Assembly (NCBI GenBank): GCA_936432065.2
Contig: OW386293.2
Span: 102,569,795-102,633,794, forward strand
DNA length: 64,000 nt
From: Rutpela maculata
Lineage: Eukaryota; Arthropoda; Insecta; Coleoptera; Cerambycidae
Reading direction: 5' to 3'
In this document: positions 23,430-35,935 of the stretch, one piece after another
How positions within the stretch are numbered: position 1 is the stretch's first letter
Layout of the letters: each line of letters begins with the position of its first letter
The notes under the pieces: generated by a model
The model's input: the letters and a program-made list of their open reading frames with translations, nothing else
Database searches by the model: none
Told to the model about the DNA's origin: nothing
Program-made: the position numbers and the translations under genes

Positions 23430-23720
23430 TTATCACTACATATTTGTTAACAAAATGTGTGAATATGAAGGTCAAATTCTAATATCTAAGTGCTGAAATA
23501 TGAATTTTTTGTCGATGAAATATGAATTTTTTGTCAATAAAATGTGAGAATTTGCTGAGGTAAATATAGCGAGCGGGGAACTTTTTATTTTTCGAAATAG
23601 ATATCGAGTATATTGAGAAAAAAGAAAGATACAGGAAGGAGGCAACTTTTTCATTTCAAACCGAGATTGAAACTTTTTTGTAGGATTAGCAGTTTTCAAA
23701 AAAATCGCATAGGAAAATAT
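23430..23720. repeat. Dispersed repeat shared with 46405-46560
   Basis: TTTGTTAACAAAATG, a following AAATT.TAATA..TAAGTG stretch and AGGATTA.CAG.TTTC occur in the same order in both places. The unit type is unknown. Confidence 0.45.
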
Positions 23721-23884
23721 GGAACGACCTTGCGGACGAAACGACGCAGTGAACGATGTAAAGTTAGTAGACATTGAATTTGTACTCGATTTGACAACTA
23801 AACACGAAACTGATGGTAACTTATAGATAGCAGCACTGTAATCGTACAATGATTTAATGTGCCAGAGATCATTCATTCATATTT

Positions 23885-24175
23885 AAAGGACTCCGCAGAA
23901 TCCTTATGGGAAATGGCTTTCAGTCAAACTCTTTGAAACTCTGTATTTTGGTAGTTCTTGATGTGTAGAACAAAAGTTCTCAAGAGCACTAAGTCCTGCA
24001 AACTCATAGTTTTGAGATATAGCCTTCTGAAGTTGGACTTTACGTGCATTCTGCAGCATATCTCTGGGCTATATCACAAAACCACGAGTTTTTAGGACTT
24101 TGTGCCCTTGAGAAGTTTCGTTCTACACATAAAGAACTACCAGAATCCAATCAGCTTTCAGTCAAATATGGCAAA
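23885..24175. repeat. Long foldback repeat
   Basis: GGTAGTTCTTGATGTGTAGA near 23950 mirrors TCTACACATAAAGAACTACC near 24122. The arms continue through GAGATATAGCC / GGGCTATATC near the centre. The outer phrase resembles repeats at 11328 and 25048-25385. Confidence 0.6.
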
Positions 24176-24179
24176 TGTT

Positions 24180-24395
24180 AAGTGTAGCTTCTAGTTATTT
24201 CTGTATAATTAATTTAATGTGCTTTTTTAATTACTTGGTTTATTATGTATTTTTTCCGTGTATGCATATTTACACGTATATATTGTTTGTTACCTCTTTT
24301 GATACTTAATATGTATAAAATCTATTCTTTGTATTTTTTCCATCCCTTAATTGGTTTACTGTGGCTGGTGTACCTAAACAAATAAATAAATAATA
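24180..24395 (+). repeat. Probable LINE 3' end with AAAT tail
   Basis: An untranslated-type sequence ends GGTGTACCTAAACAAATAAA then AATAAATAA. Simple-repeat tails of this kind are typical of arthropod LINE 3' ends. No coding part is attached. Confidence 0.4.
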
Positions 24396-25040
24396 GTTTC
24401 ACAGTCCTGAATTAGATAATAATAACATTTGTAAGGTAAAGAAACATAACTGCACATCCATTGCCAGTCATTACATAAGATCCAAATCAAAATTTGATTT
24501 ACAGTGACATTTGCAATAACCGACACCCATAATGCGTTGGTGAAAAAGGTATGGCTCTCTCCATATGAATAGAATTAGAGGTTGTAGTAGGCCATCGTCG
24601 ATGAATCATGGCACGTAAGAGACAGGCAAAACAAATGAATGCAATCTACAAACTCGTGAGTGGATGGGAGTACCGTGAAGCGGCGAAATCAGAGATGGAA
24701 TTTATATTGTGAACGAAATTGTAGGTGTACGTTCATTTTGTTTATTTATGTGCGCATCAGACGTACGTAACCTTATACACATACAGGGAACAGAAAAATA
24801 ACTTTTCTACATTCAAAAACAGATATTAAGATATATATGATGTTAAGGATAATAATAATATTTATTTATATGTACATAGGTTTCGTCATTACTGTTCTAG
24901 ATATAAATATAAACGGTTTAGGAAACGGTTATTTAAACAGTTACAAGTCAGTGCCATTTTACCGCTACGGTTACTCAGTCGGCTAAAGCGTATTATCTAT
25001 AAATATAATGTATCTAAACATTGAAAATATTTGCAAAAAA
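24396..25040. other. No gene seen; A-box-like fragment near 24970
   Basis: Contains GTTACTCAGTCGGCTAAAGC (about 24969), similar to a pol III A box of a tRNA-derived repeat, and an AATAATAAT run near 24850 like a LINE tail. Neither is complete. Confidence 0.3.
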
Positions 25041-25047
25041 TTGATTT

Positions 25048-25385
25048 GGAGGGTGAAAAGACGATTTTTCACCCTCTTGTATCTCGATAACTGTCCATTT
25101 TCAGACTTTGTGCCCACGAGAACTTTTGATGTACAGGACAAGAGGAACAACATATTTTAATTTCAGCCATTTTCACCAAGGGCCACTTCCACCAAGGGCC
25201 ACTTCCCATAAGAAACCATAAAATTCTGTAAAATCGTCTTTTCACCCCCTTGTATCTCGAAAACTGTCCATTTGCAGACTGTGTGCCCATGAGAACTTTT
25301 GATATTCAGGTACAGAGGAACAACATATTTTAATTTCAGCCATTTTCACCAAGGGCCACTTCCCATAAGAAATGTGCTGGGTGGG
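25048..25385. repeat. Two direct copies of a roughly 185-bp unit
   Basis: CTTGTATCTCGATAACTGTC (about 25076) and CTTGTATCTCGAAAACTGTC (about 25250) start collinear copies. Both contain GAGAACTTTTGAT and AACAACATATTTTAATTTCA and end ACCAAGGGCCACTTCC. The first copy also doubles that last phrase. Confidence 0.7.
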
Positions 25386-25785
25386 GTCCTTTATCTAAGC
25401 TTGGAGAACATCTAGTTTTTATTTCATCGAAATAGGCCTACTCTAAGCCAAATTTTATGAGAGAGACACAATAAGCGTATTTGGACGGCATAAACTTTCA
25501 TGATTAAACTTCTGTAATATTCCAGCGAATGCGAGAGTATTCTGGAACATTTCAGCTTCGCGTTGCGGGTGTGGACCTTAGTGTCAGTTGCTTCTCCCAC
25601 GGCCAGATCTATGTGGCTTTCCATGTCAGTGACGCAAATAATCTCGTACATGTCCCTGGTGATTCTACCTCAAACGTCGTTTACAAAGAAGCTTTTAGTT
25701 AATTTCAAAATTCCACGCGAACGTAGTCGCGGACAAAGCTAGTCATATAAATCTATGTCATATATAAAAAAATAGAAAAATTTTA
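25386..25785. other. No gene seen
   Basis: A slightly more balanced patch at 25530-25680 has no recognisable frame. Confidence 0.3.
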
Positions 25786-25789
25786 GTTT

Positions 25790-26150
25790 CAGTGAACTCG
25801 GAAACATCTTATTGATATGGAAATTGGTGTACCGCAAGGTTCTGTTATAGGTCCACTTTTGTTTCTTATTTATATTAATAACTTAGAATATATAACAGAT
25901 GGAAATGTTTTTAGGTATACATACGACATCGAACATCTGTGATACTGTAACTGGGCTGGAAAATATAACAATGAGTCACTAAACAATTTGAAGTGGTGTT
26001 ATAAAAATTTCTTAATTATTAATATGAAAAAAAAACGTATTTTCGTATTTCAAAAAGATCACAAATGCTAATGATATTCTCTAAATACAAATAAGAAATT
26101 AACATTCTTAGTCTTAGGGTCTGTTATAGATTCAACTTTAAATTTTGACC
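25790..26150 (+). pseudogene. LINE reverse transcriptase fragment
   Basis: EIGVPQGSVIGPLLFLIYIN (about 25822-25881) is the conserved post-palm RT block. Downstream a degraded FRYTYDI replaces the usual F.YADDT, and GSVIDSTLNF near 26120 matches the thumb LGVIID..L.. block. Stops are present. Confidence 0.7.
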
Positions 26151-26689
26151 ACCCCCACTCCCCCCAATAGATATTCTGTGTTCTAAGTTGGCGGAATTAT
26201 CATTCGCCATTTTAAATTCAAAAAAAGAGCTAAATATTAGTGGATTAATAACATGCTACTATTATAAATAATAATGCTAAAGCATACTCAGTTATTAGCT
26301 CGTCTGTGCCTGTCTGTCTGTTTTATTTTAAACAATAAATGCCTGAAATTTTCAATAATGACCCAAAGCCAGAGCGGATGTTATTTCGTAATAAAATTGT
26401 AGAAATAGCTGCAATACATGCAGAAGTTAGAGAAAACATTTTTTTGTATATACACATGTGACATATCGTTGGAAGAAAAATCATAATAGAACTTTCTGAG
26501 CTTATCAATGCCAAATAAGTCAACGCCAAATAAGTTTAATCTGGATTACAAAAATAAATCTCAGATATTTTTTGCACGTACAAAAATGGGGCTTAAATAA
26601 AAAGTCAATTTTTGACAGGGTTTACTACATCCACAATTTTTGCGTTGTGATGTGTTTTGTTTTGCTTTAAAAGACTAGGAACTCTCCAG
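26151..26689. other. No gene seen
   Basis: AT-rich; nothing recognised. Confidence 0.3.
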
Positions 26690-26830
26690 GGCCGGATGGT
26701 GCGCTGGTGCGCCCTAAGGCTAATCAACTATTTGCGCCCTCTTATTCATAATGGGGAAAAAAGAGAGCGCAAAGAGCTCGCGACGCCTCTCATGTTCTAG
26801 CGCGCGTCGCTTTACGCTTTACTCCCTGTA
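26690..26830. repeat. hAT-like repeat fragment (CAGGGCCGGAT family)
   Basis: Begins CAGGGCCGGATGGTGCGC and later has CGACGCCTCTCATGTTCTAG then CGCGCGTCG. Related segments occur at 32318-32430 and, inverted, at 63395-63510. Confidence 0.5.
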
Positions 26831-28895
26831 CATTGTTGAGGGCTAATATAATCATATAATTGGAAAATTCAATTTAATTTGGGACGAGCAAATTCCTTTA
26901 TTCACCTTACAGCTGATGTATTATGAATAAACAATTAATTAATTCACTATTTTTGCCGTAACAGGTCCCTATCACGCTATTAATTTTTATGTGTTATTTG
27001 GTCCTTCGAACCGTGTTATGTTCGGTACATAAAAAAAAGTAATATAATTAATTTTTTACCCGACATTATTGTGTATTTTAGTTTGAATGGAGCATATTCA
27101 AGCTTCAATACAAAGAGATGAATTGTAAACTATAAAATCAATTTCTCGATACAATAGCGAGCAGCATTGAAAAATAATTATAAATAGCTAGTAAATACCT
27201 CGACTACGTGACCCTCTCTAATTTGATTATCGAAATATTATTATATTAGAAAAATCACCTTGGATATGTATTTATTTATTTTTTGTTGTTATCGGTTATT
27301 GGTGTCATTAACATTACGTGGAAAAGGCGTCGGTTTGCATTCCACTGATTACGGTTTTGATAGTTTTGTTAGTTTATTAGTTTACGTTAAACGCTAATAA
27401 TAGTAATAATACAGCCATAAACTACTTTGGGAGGAAGTAATTCTCTTAATGACTTTATTTTAGTCATATTTAATTGGTTGCTAATCTCACTAATAGAGGT
27501 CATATTTAATTCTTACTAAAAAAGGTAAGGTTTGTTTGTAACAAAACATTGATTTACAAAAATCGAATATTTTTATAAGTGTCTTGTTTATTGAAAAAAA
27601 TAAGAGAAAGAGAAATGGAGTTATATTTTACAATTTTGCAGAATTTTTAAAATGGGAAATTGTATTTTATGTTTCGTTTGGAGATTACGACCAAAAACAA
27701 AACATTTTCTTTCGAATGGTGCATATACGTTTCGCTTTACTTTGATCCTCATCAACTTTTATTTATCTCATAGACCTTATGTTTTTTTGTATTCATTGAT
27801 ATACCAGTTATACCACGTCCATTACTTTTCAATGTTAAAACCTTATTAACTAAAAAAAAACAAATATTTTAATGACAAAATCGATGTTCCAAAAAAAGTG
27901 ATATTCACTTTTTTTGCAAACAAACTTTTTGGAATTATTTTTTCTGCTTTATACGATGGTTATTTTTCAAAAAATGTTATTCTTTACCTAACCTCATTCG
28001 TTAATAAAATTGTTATAATTTTGTTAAAAAAATTGTTAAGACACAATTGTTAATTTTTTAATTCCCCTCAACCTACAAATATATTTCATCACAATTCTAT
28101 TTATTTTTATTTATGTTCTTTATGTTCTTATTTTTAACTTTGATCACGTTTTCAAGGTCATTGCGGGGTCAAGTTTGTTTTTTCAAGTGGAAACTTTTTC
28201 TTACGGAATCTTAATCTAAATATCGCTCGTAGAGAACAATTTTTCATATCATTGTATTAGCCATCGTATTCTGAACAACTTTCAGAATGTCCGTCTGTCC
28301 GCCACTTTTTCTAAGCCCGATTGTATTAAAATTTGGACTGTAAGTCAGCATTAACTGTTAACTGGAGGAAGATCCTTATTGTTCTTGAACAAAATCAATC
28401 AGTAAAAAAGTTTTAATAAATTGTCTTCTTCATTTGTATGTTTTGTAATTGAATGTAAATCTCCATCATTATTTATTTATATATTTTATTAACATTTCAT
28501 AATAACAGCTAATGTTCAACCGTCGAGATATAATTTTCAGCTAGACGCATTTTATTATGGCAAGTAAGAAATGATGGATGGTCTACGCTTTGTTCGATAC
28601 GCAAATACGATGGATTGTAGTTCTTTTTTTACTTTATTTTAGACTGTCGAGTGTTTAACCAAAGTCTAAAATTAACATTATTTACAAGAAACTGCGAAAA
28701 ATATCTTATAGAAAGTGCAGCAATTATATAAAAAGTTCAATGAATCGGCTGTGTTCTTATTACAGATGCACTTAACTATGGGAGACCTTGTACATAAAAA
28801 ACCGTCGAAATTCTCGAAAAATTATTTTTTTTACTTACAATGTTCTTAATTTGGGGTACGAACCGTACATTTCTGTACATCACACAACATAATTA
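26831..28895. other. No gene seen
   Basis: Two kilobases of AT-rich DNA. The longest frame (27652-27849) encodes a Phe/Tyr/Leu-rich string expected by chance at this composition. Confidence 0.4.
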
Positions 28896-28899
28896 TGGT

Positions 28900-29410
28900 T
28901 GTGTCCTATCGCAGAATTAAAAATCAGCAGTAATCCCACATGGTCTCGGGATTGAGCAGCACATCGGGCAACAACAATTCGAGCCCCACGGCACTATTTC
29001 TCAGGTCCGTAGCCCACCTTTATCTCCTTCACGTATGCAGGGTGCCTGTACGGAAACAGCTGTCGTTGAAAACATTTAAAGTGCGCGAAAGGTCGGCTTT
29101 ATAGACCGTCGGCGGGCTCTCGAGCCCCGGAGCAGGTGACGGAACATTCCGGTTTTGTGGGGCGAGAGGGGACCAACACAAGGGGGCAACATGTGGCTCA
29201 GGAATGCAACTACCCGCGTAGCCCGAGACAGGTGTCTCTGCATTATTCAAAAAGTATAAAAATTTCAAACCGGACGCCGCGCCGCGATCTCGCGCTCAAT
29301 GGCCGAGGTTTTTTTGAGTCAATGGCCTTAAGTGTATCGATAAATAGTTACGAGCTGGTTAATATTCATGAGAAGCCTGGCTTTTTTTAGGTCGGCATTA
29401 ATTTCTTCGA
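28900..29410. promoter_or_regulatory. Base-balanced unique island, candidate enhancer
   Basis: The most GC-rich non-repetitive stretch of the first 40 kb, with E-box CAGGTG twice (about 29132 and 29229), CCGGACGCCGCGCCGCGATC near 29270 and a homeobox-like TTAATATTCATG near 29358. Frames at 29029-29268 and 29136-29390 overlap on opposite strands without domains. It resembles conserved noncoding DNA near a developmental gene; this is inference. Confidence 0.35.
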
Positions 29411-29663
29411 TTTTTCTTGCGGTTGACAAGTTGTCGTCAGCTAGACCAGTGCACTGGCCAGTTATTAATTTTCATTGAAAACGAGAAAATTTCTTTACTT
29501 TGAATAAGAATTATATACCTGAAAATGAAACCCGTATTTAAACAGGTCTGTGACATCGAAGTCCTAATAGTCATATTAACCGTTTTTATAAAATTTACCA
29601 GTTTGCATTTTATCATTCATAAACCAAATTTAATCTGAAGTAGCCCACAGAATGTAGGAGATC

Positions 29664-30067
29664 TTAAGGATAGGATTTTGTAGAGTGAGAGGGAAGTATG
29701 CGTTTATTTTCGGTTTATTATAATTAATTTAAAAAATCATAAATGGTATAATCTTTAAAATAGTTTCAGATACTTCCCATTGCTCTAAGGAATACAACCT
29801 TATATATACAGTTTTTATTAAAAATTTTGTATGCAGTTAAATGCCATACTCTAATAATGAAATTAGGAACTATTTTCTTTGACAAACTACGATATTCAAG
29901 TACAACAGAAATTTACAATGAAAAATATATATAGTTGTATTCGTTAAAATAGTAGCAATTATTTAAAACAGTCTTAATGATTATGCTATGTTTGGTTTTT
30001 TAATTATTTATAATAAACCGAAAATGAACGCATATTTCCCTCTCACTCTGCAAAATCCTATCCTTAA
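29664..30067. mobile_element. TTAA-flanked foldback element
   Basis: TTAAGGATAGGATTTTG (29664) mirrors CAAAATCCTATCCTTAA (to 30067). The arms extend about 70 bp through GAGTGAGAGGGAA and TTCGGTTTATTATAA. TTAA closes both ends, the target site of piggyBac-type transposases. Non-coding. Confidence 0.8.
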
Positions 30068-30459
30068 AGGTAAATTTGGATTTAACATTAAAGATCTGAT
30101 TGTCTGTGTTAGATTGTTAGTGTAAAAAAACAACAACAATTGATTAATTTCTCACGCTTTTTGTATGAACAAGAATATCCTGTAAATGGCCGATGGTAGA
30201 GTAAAAATGCATATAACCGAATGTGTAGAGGGGAAAATCTCTAACAAAAAACCGCTGCCTAAGGAATCAGTACTTCCACATCCAGATTTCCTATCCAAGC
30301 CTCTTACAATGAAACAAAATTTGATACTATATTTGCACTTCACTATGTGGAAATAATTGTTCATAAAACTTTAATAACATAATATTTGAAATTGTCTACC
30401 CCGAAAACCCACCACAATACGATATGCTACATCGGTAATGATTGATGCCAAAAAAAAAT
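30068..30459. other. No gene seen
   Basis: AT-rich; the minus frame at 30152-30364 is unrecognised. Confidence 0.3.
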
Positions 30460-30800
30460 TAGGTCTTGGTTTCTCGTACATATACTAAATCCCAATTTTA
30501 TAAATTCTTACTTGCTTCCTTTACCTGTTTACCCCAATTTATCTCCCAATCCTTCAACGGAATAAAATCAAAATGTAATCTAGTTTCAGATCTGGCTCTA
30601 ATATGCAGATGTACCAAATTTCAAGTCAATATCCGTTCCAGAGCAGTCATGCACACAAAAAAGTTACAAACTGACCGACAGTCGGAGTTTTTTTGCTCAA
30701 ACTGTAAATGTCGACGTTTAGCAACATTCTAAGCCTGTTTGAAAAAAAATTCAAACTTTTTTACTGTTACTATATCTCCACTCCACTACAAGTGATTTTT
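30460..30800 (+). repeat. Dispersed repeat, copy 3
   Basis: Same motif order as 9733-10200: CCCCAATTTATCTCCCAATC, then ACCAAATTTCAAGTCAATAT, then CACACAAAAAAGTTACAAAC, then a CTCCACTCC end. Confidence 0.6.
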
Positions 30801-31263
30801 TCAAAATTAATAGGTGAAGGGGAGAACTGACCTCCAAAAATTCTCGCTTTTTGCCAGTCCGTTCAAAATACTGATGTAAAAATCATTATTAATGTATAAA
30901 TATTGTGGGGAAAAATTTCCCATGCATGGAAAAACTTGCAAGAAGATATTGTAAAAAAAAATTTTAAACGTGATTTCGAATTTTGGCGGCCATTTGTTGT
31001 TTTTTTTTCTTTAAATATTTACTTTTTATTTCCGAAGGCTTGCCGAAATTGAAGTTATTGTAATCGTAAAACAATCATTCTCCGATTTTTTTTCGGATTC
31101 TAACGTTTCAGACTATGTAATTAAAGTTTCTTAATTCCGTAAAAAGTTTTTGACAGTCAAAATATTTTTTTTTGGAATTCTGTTTTACTTAGTTGAAACG
31201 GCTCTGAGCATCCTTACATTTTTCAATGGTTTTCTTATATTCAGAAATCTGCTGTATTTAAGC
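30801..31263. other. No gene seen
   Basis: AT-rich with long T-runs; nothing recognised. Confidence 0.3.
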
Positions 31264-31678
31264 ATATGTGAGGTGGAAAGCAAAAAGGGACCTCTTTTTT
31301 CGCAATTTCCGGTTTTTAGTTATTGATATTAAATGAATTAAGCTCTAATTCTGAACAATTTGGTGCAAAAATCATGTGTCTGATTTTTTTTTGTTTAAGT
31401 TACTAGTGCGTTTATGAAAAGGGACCTCTTGTCGGTCCCATGTTATTTCTCCATATTTCTCCATAAGCGACAATAGATACCTTTCTAGGGCTGAACATTG
31501 ACTACTTTATCGATTATTTTAAGTGTTTCATCCAATTATATCGGTTTTGTAATCGATTACAACCTGTAAAGGACAAAATCCGAAAATCGATAATTTTGAC
31601 CCAAACCACTAATTTCAACTGTACTGAAAAATTGACATCGCCGACAAGAGGTCCCTTTCTGCTTTCCGCCTCACATAT
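31264..31678. mobile_element. Foldback element with ATATGTGAGG ends
   Basis: ATATGTGAGGTGGAAAGCA (31264) mirrors TGCTTTCCGCCTCACATAT (to 31678). The arms continue through AAAGGGACCTC / GAGGTCCCTTT. AT/TA flanks suggest a TA target. Confidence 0.7.
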
Positions 31679-31696
31679 TATGTAAGTATATTATGT

Positions 31697-32317
31697 ACAG
31701 GGTGTCCCACCGCGAACTGCATCGATCGATATAGGGAAAAGTATGCATCAGAAATGATGTTTGAAAATTTAGAGAATTACTAATGTCAGTATGACCAACT
31801 CAAAGAAAATAATTACATGCATTTGGCATTTCCGCTTATACCGGAAGTCGATACCAACTTGCTTATTTTAAATGGAACATATATATTTTAAAGTTTTCGA
31901 AAACGAAAAATTTTGAGTCGAAAACATGTAGCATACTTTATCCCTGAACTCAGCCGTTTCAGAGATATTTGTCATTTTATAAAAAAAATTGCAACCTTTA
32001 TAACTTTTTTCGAGTAAAAGATCCTCTTTTGCTTTTCGGCATGCAGAAAGATCATGATGTAGATATTGTAGGGATTCAACTCAGGACTTTTTGAATTATT
32101 TGAGATTTTCTTAGAAATTCAAGAATTCTTGGCAAAATTTTTATCAAATTAGCCATGATTAGAAACAATCACTAATGTCTGTTATTCTTGTATGTCAAAA
32201 AATGCTACCACGTATAAATTACACCCACAAATACTTTTTAAATTTCCGTTTTAGTGGATATCGAATAGCAAATGCGTTACATGTTCTTGATATTACTTTA
32301 TTACTTCTCCATAACCA
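31697..32317. repeat. TE terminus CAGGGTGTCCCACC and undefined body
   Basis: ACAGGGTGTCCCACCGCGAA at about 31697 is the kind of terminus common in insect repeats. A matching right end was not found, so the extent is unknown. The rest is AT-rich. Confidence 0.3.
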
Positions 32318-32430
32318 TAGCCGGATTATCCATAAGGCTAACTAGGCTATAGCCTAAGGGCGACAATGCATGAAGGGGCGCGTGCTAGGGCATGAGGGGC
32401 GTCGAGAGCCCTTTGCGTTCTGTTTATTAG
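32318..32430. repeat. hAT-like repeat fragment (GCCGGATTATCC family)
   Basis: GCCGGATTATCC, AGGCTAACTAGGCTATAGCC and GGGGCGTCGAGAGCC repeat in the inverse order at 63395-63510, and in part at 26690. Confidence 0.5.
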
Positions 32431-32880
32431 AAGAAAAAATTTTTTGTCCCTAATTTTTTTTTCTATTTCCTTCTCTCTGCTCATTAATTTTTGATTTTAG
32501 TTAAAACAAATTTTTTCATATTTCGCTCGAACGACAACAATGGAGCATCTTAAGTATGCCAATATTCGAAAAATCACTCGAATTTCTAACTATGAATCCA
32601 CTATAAATTAATAGTGTTCATATAAATATTAAATGAAAGATGCTGACCAGAGATAACAAAGTCCAGGAGCGTGTCAGAACTATACAATACAACATGAATA
32701 ATTTCATAATCGTATGATACTGAAGATGATCTGCGCGTGTAAAACATAACACCATTTTTGAGGGTTAAGTACTGCACCAGTTACTAATTTTTCGTATGTT
32801 CTCTTATAATTGAATGTCGCATCTGTGCTATCAATCCTTTTAAGTCATTAACGCACATTATATATCTGACTTCCTAAATT
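32431..32880. other. No gene seen
   Basis: AT-rich DNA without recognised features. Confidence 0.3.
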
Positions 32881-33220
32881 ATTTGCAATATCTTTAACAA
32901 ATACTATAAAAAATAAGGGGTCAAGGATTGACCCTTGCGGAACGCCAACGCAATGTATTCGACAGACTTGAAACCATTAAATGTAATGTTTTGATATCTG
33001 TTAGACAAATATGATCCAACAAGAGATATGAAATTTTCAGAAAGTGCGACATGGAGAAGTTTATTGCAGTTTTTTATGGTCGAATGCCTTGGAAAAATCA
33101 GTGCAAATTACACCGTTTGTGATTGTTCATCTAAAGATTCAGAAGTATTGCGTAACACATAGTAAATTTGTTGTTGCAGAGCGTCCCTTCATAAAGCCAT
33201 GTTGTAGATTGTTTAAGGGG
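32881..33220 (-). pseudogene. LINE RT palm fragment
   Basis: On the minus strand: HGFMKGRSATTNL (about 33205-33165), then CTDFSKAFDH (about 33100-33070) and VPQGSILDP (about 32950-32925). These are consecutive RT palm blocks of a Jockey/CR1-like LINE. Stops lie between them. Confidence 0.75.
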
Positions 33221-34560
33221 TCGCTTGGCCCCGAGTTGGCCTTTCTTCACTTCGACCTAAAAGAAAAGAAAGACTTTTTGCAAAGCTTGTGATTTTTCTG
33301 GGAGATAATTTCCCTGTTCTAGGTGCTTTAGCCTCATGCGGATTAGTACCTTGCATTCACAAAGTATACGTCCTCAGTCTCAGTTGCAGCTTCACAATAG
33401 CTGCATTTGTCATCTTCTGCCATGCTTATGTTCTTGAGATTATATCTCAAGGGGCAATGGCCAGTTAGAAGGCCTGTGATCAGCCATGGGTCGTACTTTT
33501 CAAGTTCGAGAAGCCTTGTGACATTCTTTGTTGAATAGGTTATAAACCTTTTCGCTTGTATTTGGCCTGAAGTATTCCTCCAGTAGGACTTCTTTTGTTT
33601 CTTTTCCCATTTTTGGACCTCCTCCGCTATGTGTCCCTTAGATAAGCCACAGAACGGTTCGGGGGTCCAAAAAATGGGGCTTCAGCCCCTTTTCTTGCGG
33701 GTCTATCAGCCAATTCGTTGCCTTCTATTCCCTCATGCCTTGGCACCCACATCAAGGTAATCTTGTTGTTTTCGCCAGTTGCTTCAGGGATTGTCTGCAT
33801 TCCCAGTCAATTTTAGACTCGAAGGTATAGGACCTGAGAGCCTTTAGTTCTGCCTAGCTACCTGAAAGTATATAGATCTTTGCCCTTCGAGTACCTCAAT
33901 TGGGGCGTTCCTGAGCACACAGATCTATAGATAGATTTCTGCCTGGTAGATGGTTGGGGTGTTACCAAGGGTTTTAGATAGCCTGCATTTAGGCTCTGCT
34001 ACGCCCACACCAACCTCTTCGTCCATCTTGGATCCATCTATGTACCAGATGTGTGACTCTTTCTCCAACCGCAGTGCTTCGACCCTGCTTGCCTGACGGC
34101 TTTCAATGAGCACATCAAACGGGCAGTCAAAGTCATGCTTGATTGGCATTGAGTCAGTGGGTTTGGTCATGGATTCGAATTGGATTAGCTCCAGAATCCT
34201 TAAGTGACCAACCAGGTCGCCTGGTCTGAATTTAAGTGCCTGATGCAGCATCAGGGTACTAAGTGCTACCTCCTTCCTTACATGCAAATGTAGAGGAAGT
34301 AAGTCCAGCATTGCCTCCATAGCTGCTGTGGGACAAGAGTGCATTGGTTCTGTAGTCCCTAAACAGGCAAGGCGTTGCAACTTCTGCAACTTTCTGTTTT
34401 TGGCCACCATACACATGATGCGTAGGTAACCTGTCTGACAACCATATAAAGCCGTATTTGTAATATTCCTAAAGGCCGACTTAATCTGTGATTTTGCATT
34501 TTTAAATTATAAATTTGTTGTTTTATTTTTAATAACCTTTGGCTCTTACTATTCATTATT
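33221..34560 (-). pseudogene. LINE thumb and RNase H C-terminal region (R1/I/Jockey type)
   Basis: The open part (34416-33925) reads LQKLQRLACLGTTEPM, then PTAAMEAMLDLLPLHL, then the RNase H start IWYIDGSKMDEEVGVGV and IYQAEIYL. Beyond 33925 the frame is broken but continues recognisably with ILSGS.AELKAL, WECRQSL and GMRE.KATNWLID, then a Cys-His end. The DGSK aspartate and the QAE glutamate of RNase H are present. This is the 3' half of a LINE carrying RNase H. It abuts an unrelated RT fragment of the same strand at 33220, so two dead LINEs lie end to end. Confidence 0.8.
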
Positions 34561-35615
34561 CATACCATAATCTAGCTACTATAACTAATGTATTAATAAT
34601 TAAGAATTGCATTTTCGACTCAAAACTCAGGTCAGTCACATATCTACTGTTTGTCTGTGTTGTACGTAAGTATTATTAATATAAAACAAAATAATATAAT
34701 TTCCAACAGTTAATCGATCGTTGCTGGGAAATTCTAGTAGGCGCCGACCGACCGGTTGAAGATACCGTTAGGATTGTTAATTTTAATTGAGATTGAGACT
34801 TAGTATTTATGCGAGTCGACGCGACTTCGTACCTGCTCTTTAATGAAAAAATGGCAATGTGGTGCCACAGACTATAGAGAAAACGGTATTCTCACATTAT
34901 AGTTTATCTTATCGGTAGGCACCCAAGTACTTCATTATGAAGTTGTCTAATTGAGAGCGTTGACTGATATCTTTAGTAAGCAGTTAGGATATCCTTATCG
35001 CTTATAGCAAGTTAGAGAATGAGTTTCAAAAAAGTTTTAAAATTGTATGAAATCATTTTCTTGACATACATCATTTTACTTTGGATACAAATATTATTGC
35101 CAATAAAAAAAAATTGTGAAAGCTTAAACAAATTTTAGTATGTTCCTTAGAGCGCCCTTAACAACATGTTCATTTTTCACCACTCACCACCGCCATCTTG
35201 GAAAGATGGTGTCCAAAATAAGTTTTTGTAAATATCCTCTTAAGAAGAATTTTGGAGCAAACAGTGCTATTGTAAATTTTACTATAGGCAAAACGTCTCT
35301 TAAAAAAAGTTCTATTCAATTTTGTTCACTGCACTGTTTTGGTCAACGAAAAATGTTTTGCATGTATTTCCTATGAGTAACTATTAATCAATAGAAACGT
35401 CTTAAAGGTGTGAGATTTTAAGAAAAGTAGTTTCACATGATAAGATGCAATTAAATAATAATCTTTCAATATTTCATATGAAACGATTGAACATAGAATG
35501 CTTGCTCTCTTTTTTACTCTTATTTTTTCCTGTAGGAATCACAATGATTTTCCAAACGATTTTCTTATGGTTTTATAATTTGTCTTCTATAAAGAACAAT
35601 TCTTGCAGGTGCATA
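34561..35615. other. No gene seen
   Basis: Mostly AT-rich. A short base-balanced stretch at 34735-34900 has no frame. The frame at 35140-35376 is unrecognised. Confidence 0.35.
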
Positions 35616-35935
35616 TCAACTCTCTTCTGGCACACTGTCAAAATTCGAACACGATAATCCATTGCTACGTTTCCAGATAATTGAACACTTCGATCTAGTT
35701 TTCCTACAACTACAAGTCTTCTTTGTGTAGCATTTAAAGTATTTACATGATATGTGAAGATGCAGCTTCTTTGTCTGTTGTGTTAGAAGCCAGCCCATTC
35801 GTGGTGACCTTTCAACCTCACTTGGTCGGTGACAATTTATTTTCCATCCAATTCTGGACTTAGTAATACTGGAAAGCAGCTTCTGTGGGCGACAAAGAAA
35901 CCACATTGAAATTACTTTGTTCAGTGAGTTTGCAA
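35616..35935 (-). pseudogene. C-terminal fragment of a TE-borne protein with a Cys-rich end
   Basis: The translation shows SLNKVISMWF, WLLTQQTKKLHLHISC and a Cys motif around CSCRKTRSKCS and NGLSCSN. It follows the pattern of an uncharacterised insect mobile-element protein whose C-terminus reads roughly C.C..GC....CSCRK.GL.CS..C..C.G..C.N. Several of the usual cysteines are replaced. It is cut at 35935 by a hAT-like insertion; the upstream end may resume beyond 36520. Same family type as 20341-20652. Confidence 0.5.
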
